Source: Bacteroidota bacterium (lineage in GTDB: Bacteria; Bacteroidota; Bacteroidia; UBA4408). Taken from it: DNA of 64,000 bases. Below are positions 61,497 through 64,000 of the stretch, in pieces. Location of the stretch: NCBI GenBank assembly GCA_016721765.1, contig JADKHO010000002.1, positions 1,063,088 through 1,127,087 of the forward strand. The letters run 5' to 3'. The notes under the pieces were generated by a model. The model was given only the letters and a program-made list of their open reading frames with translations. It ran no database searches and was not told the DNA's origin. Position numbers and translations under genes: made by a program. The first letter of the stretch is position 1; each line of letters opens with the position of its first letter.

Positions 61497-61519
61497 TTAA
61501 GCGCGGAGACTTGCGTAAT

Positions 61520-61865
61520 TGAGGCTTATGGAACAGCAACCGATAGTAGACACAATGTTTATTATGTTGGGTGTATTAGTGGTGGAAGTGTAGCCTTTTC
61601 CGGAACAACTGTAACGACAGGAAATCAAAAGAATGGATTTATTGCAAAATCTGATAGTTTGGGCTCATTGGTATGGGTGAGAACAATTTATGGGCACTAT
61701 TTTGATAATACTATTTACGGAATTTCAATAGATAAGGACGATCGAATATACGTTGTAGGCACATTCAATGCCACGATTAACTTTGGAAACGGAATAACCC
61801 TTACTAATTCCGCAAATACTGAGATTTTTGTAGCACGATATAATGTAAGTGGAAACACTGTTTAG
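61520..61865 (+). pseudogene. Internal fragment of a propeller-repeat secreted protein
   Basis: The frame reads EAYGTATDSRHNVYYVGCIS, TTGNQKNGFIAKSDSLGSLV, GISIDKDDRIYVVGTFNATI and EIFVARYNVSGNTV. These are two blades of the 'GN.Y..G...(V/I).F....FIAK.D..G...W' repeat seen in propeller T9SS proteins. There is no signal peptide and no sorting domain; the open frame in front of it (from 61317) passes through a terminator and is not coding-like. It is a stranded fragment of a gene related to 27505-29304. Confidence 0.6.
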
Positions 61866-61925
61866 GCAAATTAGCTGGTAATCCAGCGGATGGAATTTCA
61901 GAAGCCAAAGGCAACATTTCTTCGA

Positions 61926-62106
61926 TATTCCATTCAGTTGGTTCTCCTACTTTTTTAGGAGCATTTTTTAAATCAACTACCAAAAAATTAGAATACACCC
62001 AAATAATTTCACCATGTTTTAGTGTTTAGCATAATAAATTTGAAACTAGTTCAAACTCTTCGTCATAAACTTAACCAATAACAGATGTGTCAAAATATAA
62101 CCTTGG
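61926..62106 (-). pseudogene. Decayed PIN-domain (VapC-like) toxin remnant
   Basis: On the minus strand one frame reads PRLYFDTSVIG, a stop, VYDEEFELVSNLLC, a stop, then TLKHGEIIWVYSNFLVVDLK and NAPKKVGEP. PRLYFDTSVIGG.YD.EF and VVSN.LVVELKNAP are signatures of PIN-domain ribonuclease toxins, with the first catalytic Asp in FDTS. Two in-frame stops and the missing C-terminal half show it is dead. No intact antitoxin is visible. Confidence 0.5.
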
Positions 62107-62116
62107 TTTCAGTTGA

Positions 62117-63175
62117 TTATTGGATTTTTTGAATGCGAACTTGCGTAAAAATACTAGGACCCACCATGCCAGCAGTGCTATTAACACCTAAAGCATTTGC
62201 ATTAGCTTGCACTTCAGTGAAGTGTTCAATAATAAATATAGATGATGTATTAACACTTATTACACCTTTAATAATTGACCTTGATGTGCCCCCGCCGCTG
62301 TAAGAATACTCTGTGCTACCCCACAATATAGGAGGAGTGGCAGTACCACTTACCTTGCTAAAACGACATGCGTGACCACCCACTTGATGAGCTGGGGCAC
62401 TTGCTTCAATATAATATTTACCTACTGCCAATTGTATTTGATTATTTGGAAGCAAAGAAATTGATGTTCCTGATACTGAAGAAATTTCGTTTAACCTTCT
62501 TGTTTGCCAGCTACCTGGAGTATTGGTTCCTCCACTGACTCCATTAGCCACTGAATCAATTAATATTGCATAATCTTGAATTGGGTCAACATTAACTGAG
62601 CCACCACTATTGCTAAGTGTTACAGTGTTACCCGATTGCGATAACGTTTGATTATCGTTGTCATTACTAGCAACCCATTGTCCACTAACCCTTTTTAGCA
62701 CATCACCATTATTTCCAGTTGTTGTAAGTTTCTCTGCTGTTCTGCTATGAAAGGCATAAAAGGTAGAAGCTGCATCAATAACTCCTAAATCGTTCCATGT
62801 ACATGCAATACAACTATTGTATTCAATTTTGATTTTCTTCTTACCCTTACTCCAGTCAATTTGGTTCATATTGGTTAATGAACCATTTACCTGTGAAGTA
62901 ATAGTTTGCTGAGAAACTTCAATATTAAATTGACCGAAGGCATCAGTAGGCCTATTGTATATCAATTTTATTAGCGTATCTATTGAGGAAATGCTATCAA
63001 TAAAAGTGAGTCTTACCTGTATATTGTTAGTTGTTCCATTGCCTGATACTATATTACCTGATCCATCACGAGCTATGGCCTGCAAGTTGATTGAATTTGG
63101 AACTACTGAGGTTTGTGCATTTAATGCAAAAGTTGCTGCTAATATAATTGCTATTGAAAAGATTAAATTTTTCAT
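62117..63175 (-). CDS. Secreted protein with tail-fibre-like start and C1q-like end
   Basis: Signal peptide of about 20 residues (ending FALNAQ). The segment INLQAIARDGSGN, then VRLTFIDSISS and FNIEVSQQT is the common opening of Bacteroidota fibre-like proteins, followed by a short repeat region (NQTLSQSGNTVTLSNSGGSV). The C-terminal 140 residues (LAVGKYYIEASAPAHQVGGH, CRFSKVSGTATPPILWGSTE, IIKGVISVNTSSIFIIEHFT) look like a C1q/jelly-roll binding domain. It is probably a surface or secreted binding protein. It follows the small T9SS gene after 6 bases, so both form one leftward operon. Confidence 0.75.
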   Translation of the reverse strand: MKNLIFSIAIILAATFALNAQTSVVPNSINLQAIARDGSGNIVSGNGTTNNIQVRLTFIDSISSIDTLIKLIYNRPTDAFGQFNIEVSQQTITSQVNGSLTNMNQIDWSKGKKKIKIEYNSCIACTWNDLGVIDAASTFYAFHSRTAEKLTTTGNNGDVLKRVSGQWVASNDNDNQTLSQSGNTVTLSNSGGSVNVDPIQDYAILIDSVANGVSGGTNTPGSWQTRRLNEISSVSGTSISLLPNNQIQLAVGKYYIEASAPAHQVGGHACRFSKVSGTATPPILWGSTEYSYSGGGTSRSIIKGVISVNTSSIFIIEHFTEVQANANALGVNSTAGMVGPSIFTQVRIQKIQ

Positions 63176-63181
63176 CTTGTT

Positions 63182-63730
63182 TTAAAGTTTATTGATTAAT
63201 TTTTTATTGATTGTTTTCCAATCTTTTGAAACGAACCGTATCAGATAAATAGCAGGTGAAAGATTTTCTATGTTGAGAAGTTTTGTTTCGCCCTTGACCC
63301 AATAGTCAGTAATCACAAGTTCACCATTCATGGAATATAGCTGTACAATAAAATCTGAATTCATTCTAGCTGAACTCAAATAAAGCAAATCATTAGTTGG
63401 GTTTGGATAAACATTAAAATCATTGGTTAAAATTGAAAGGTTTTTTTCTTTGATTCCGGTTAATATATAAGTTCCATTTACCCAATAGCCAAGAACATCA
63501 CAATTGCCATTAAAGGTGAGAGAATCACAATCAACACCTGTCTGTGCACCAATTTGTATTATTTTGCATCCAGCTTTTTTATTGCCAGCGAATGATTGTC
63601 CCATAGTCAATGCTACACCTTTACTGGTAGAGCCTCCACCAGTAAAAACAGGTCTTCTCATTTCAGCTTGTCCGAATACTATTTGCATTGATGAAATCAG
63701 AACAATTGTGACGATAAAAATTGTTTTCAT
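63182..63730 (-). CDS. Small T9SS-sorted secreted protein
   Basis: Signal peptide of about 20 residues (ending QIVFGQ). The short body (AEMRRPVFTGGGSTSKGVAL, TMGQSFAG, VDCDSLTFNGNCDVLGYWVN) resembles small secreted Bacteroidota proteins encoded before fibre-like ones. The last 80 residues form a T9SS type A sorting domain: FNVYPNPTNDLLYLSSARM, LYSMNGELVITDYWV and LSPAIYLIRFVSKD, ending in KLINKL. It is the first gene of the two-gene operon with 62117-63175. Function unknown. Confidence 0.8.
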   Translation of the reverse strand: MKTIFIVTIVLISSMQIVFGQAEMRRPVFTGGGSTSKGVALTMGQSFAGNKKAGCKIIQIGAQTGVDCDSLTFNGNCDVLGYWVNGTYILTGIKEKNLSILTNDFNVYPNPTNDLLYLSSARMNSDFIVQLYSMNGELVITDYWVKGETKLLNIENLSPAIYLIRFVSKDWKTINKKLINKL

Positions 63731-63800
63731 GCCGATGAATTAGTAGAAATACGCAACAAATAAAATAATAATTTATAATATTAAAAATTATTTTTGTGTT

Positions 63801-64000
63801 ATGTTTTTATCTCCTATAAAATTTATTCCTTATTTTTTATTATTTCTATTATCAACTTCTTTGGCAGTGGCTGAAAACAAAGAAGAGTTGTCTGATTTAA
63901 TTAAAAGTAGTATCCGAAATAGAGAGCAAGGTAATTTTGAAAGCTCAATAAGCGATGCGAAACGTGCAGTGAAACTGGCCAATACGCTAAAGCTGCCAAA
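63801..64000 (+). CDS. Start of an exported TPR protein (3' cut by window)
   Basis: ATG at 63801 opens MFLSPIKFIPYFLLFLLSTS, a signal peptide (cleavage after AVA), then KEELSDLIKSSIRNREQGNF and ESSISDAKRAVKLANTLKLP, the first tetratricopeptide unit. The frame is open to the last base. In this phylum such starts often belong to TPR-containing sensor kinases or LuxR-type regulators, but the visible part cannot decide. A TATTTTTG (-7-like) lies 5 bases before the ATG, so a very short leader is possible. Confidence 0.65.
   Translation, partial: MFLSPIKFIPYFLLFLLSTSLAVAENKEELSDLIKSSIRNREQGNFESSISDAKRAVKLANTLKLP

Noticed and set aside
61317..61516. N-terminal part of a plus-strand frame including GWTGRPLEV
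   Set aside because: It needs a TTG start and runs through a clear terminator; only the later propeller fragment looks like protein.

Overview
The window is AT-rich DNA from a member of the Bacteroidota. The best evidence is a set of secreted proteins that end in type IX secretion (T9SS) type A sorting domains (YPNP near the start, then G-L/I-Y-x-L and a short basic end). GEVED and DFDPG-type beta-propeller families, Bacteroidota-style RHS/YD-repeat shell proteins, and one TAnnTTTG-type -7 promoter element agree with this. I cannot name a genus.

Region 1 (1-24.3 kb) looks like one rightward transcription unit with gaps of at most 16 bases or 4-base overlaps. It encodes, in order: the end of a probable outer-membrane barrel; a secreted all-beta protein; an OmpH/Skp-like periplasmic chaperone; a lipoprotein; a large shell protein interrupted by an in-frame TGA; a beta-helix/PKD protein carrying the YD-type tail normally found at the end of such shells; a LolA-like periplasmic protein; a 4246-residue RHS giant; and an Imm26-family immunity protein. 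The giant holds a PKD domain, YD repeats, an inserted Ycf48-like propeller, a 10-G tract, the RHS core and a C-terminal probable GIY-YIG/URI-fold nuclease. This reads as a polymorphic toxin with its own envelope-export genes.

Region 2 (24.3-40.4 kb) holds a TPR protein, five large T9SS cargo proteins (three GEVED, one DFDPG-propeller, one LamG-like), a PAS/LuxR-type regulator, a decayed T9SS tail, and two copies of a hairpin-bounded repeat element.

Region 3 (41-45.8 kb) is an intact leftward three-gene operon: an unknown 890-aa protein, a calcineurin-like metallophosphoesterase with all metal motifs, and a small protein. It is the best candidate here for an undescribed system.

Region 4 (45.9-52.7 kb) is degenerate. 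It has a DFDPG-propeller gene and a GEVED gene, each broken by single-base homopolymer changes, a T9SS tail remnant, a REP-associated transposase remnant beside a 20-bp palindrome, a membrane protein, a DUF2442 protein and a broken duplicate of a gene at 56.4 kb.

Region 5 (53-60.3 kb) looks like an integrated element: a tyrosine integrase, an excisionase-like HTH protein, a zinc-ribbon protein, small proteins, a frameshifted HNH endonuclease and, past the integrase, a tRNA-3'-end-like sequence with a terminator. A two-gene operon whose first gene is frameshifted follows.

Region 6 (60.3-64 kb) has two small genes, terminators, remnants of a propeller gene and of a PIN-domain toxin, a two-gene secreted operon (tail-fibre/C1q-like protein plus T9SS protein) and the start of a TPR protein cut by the window end.
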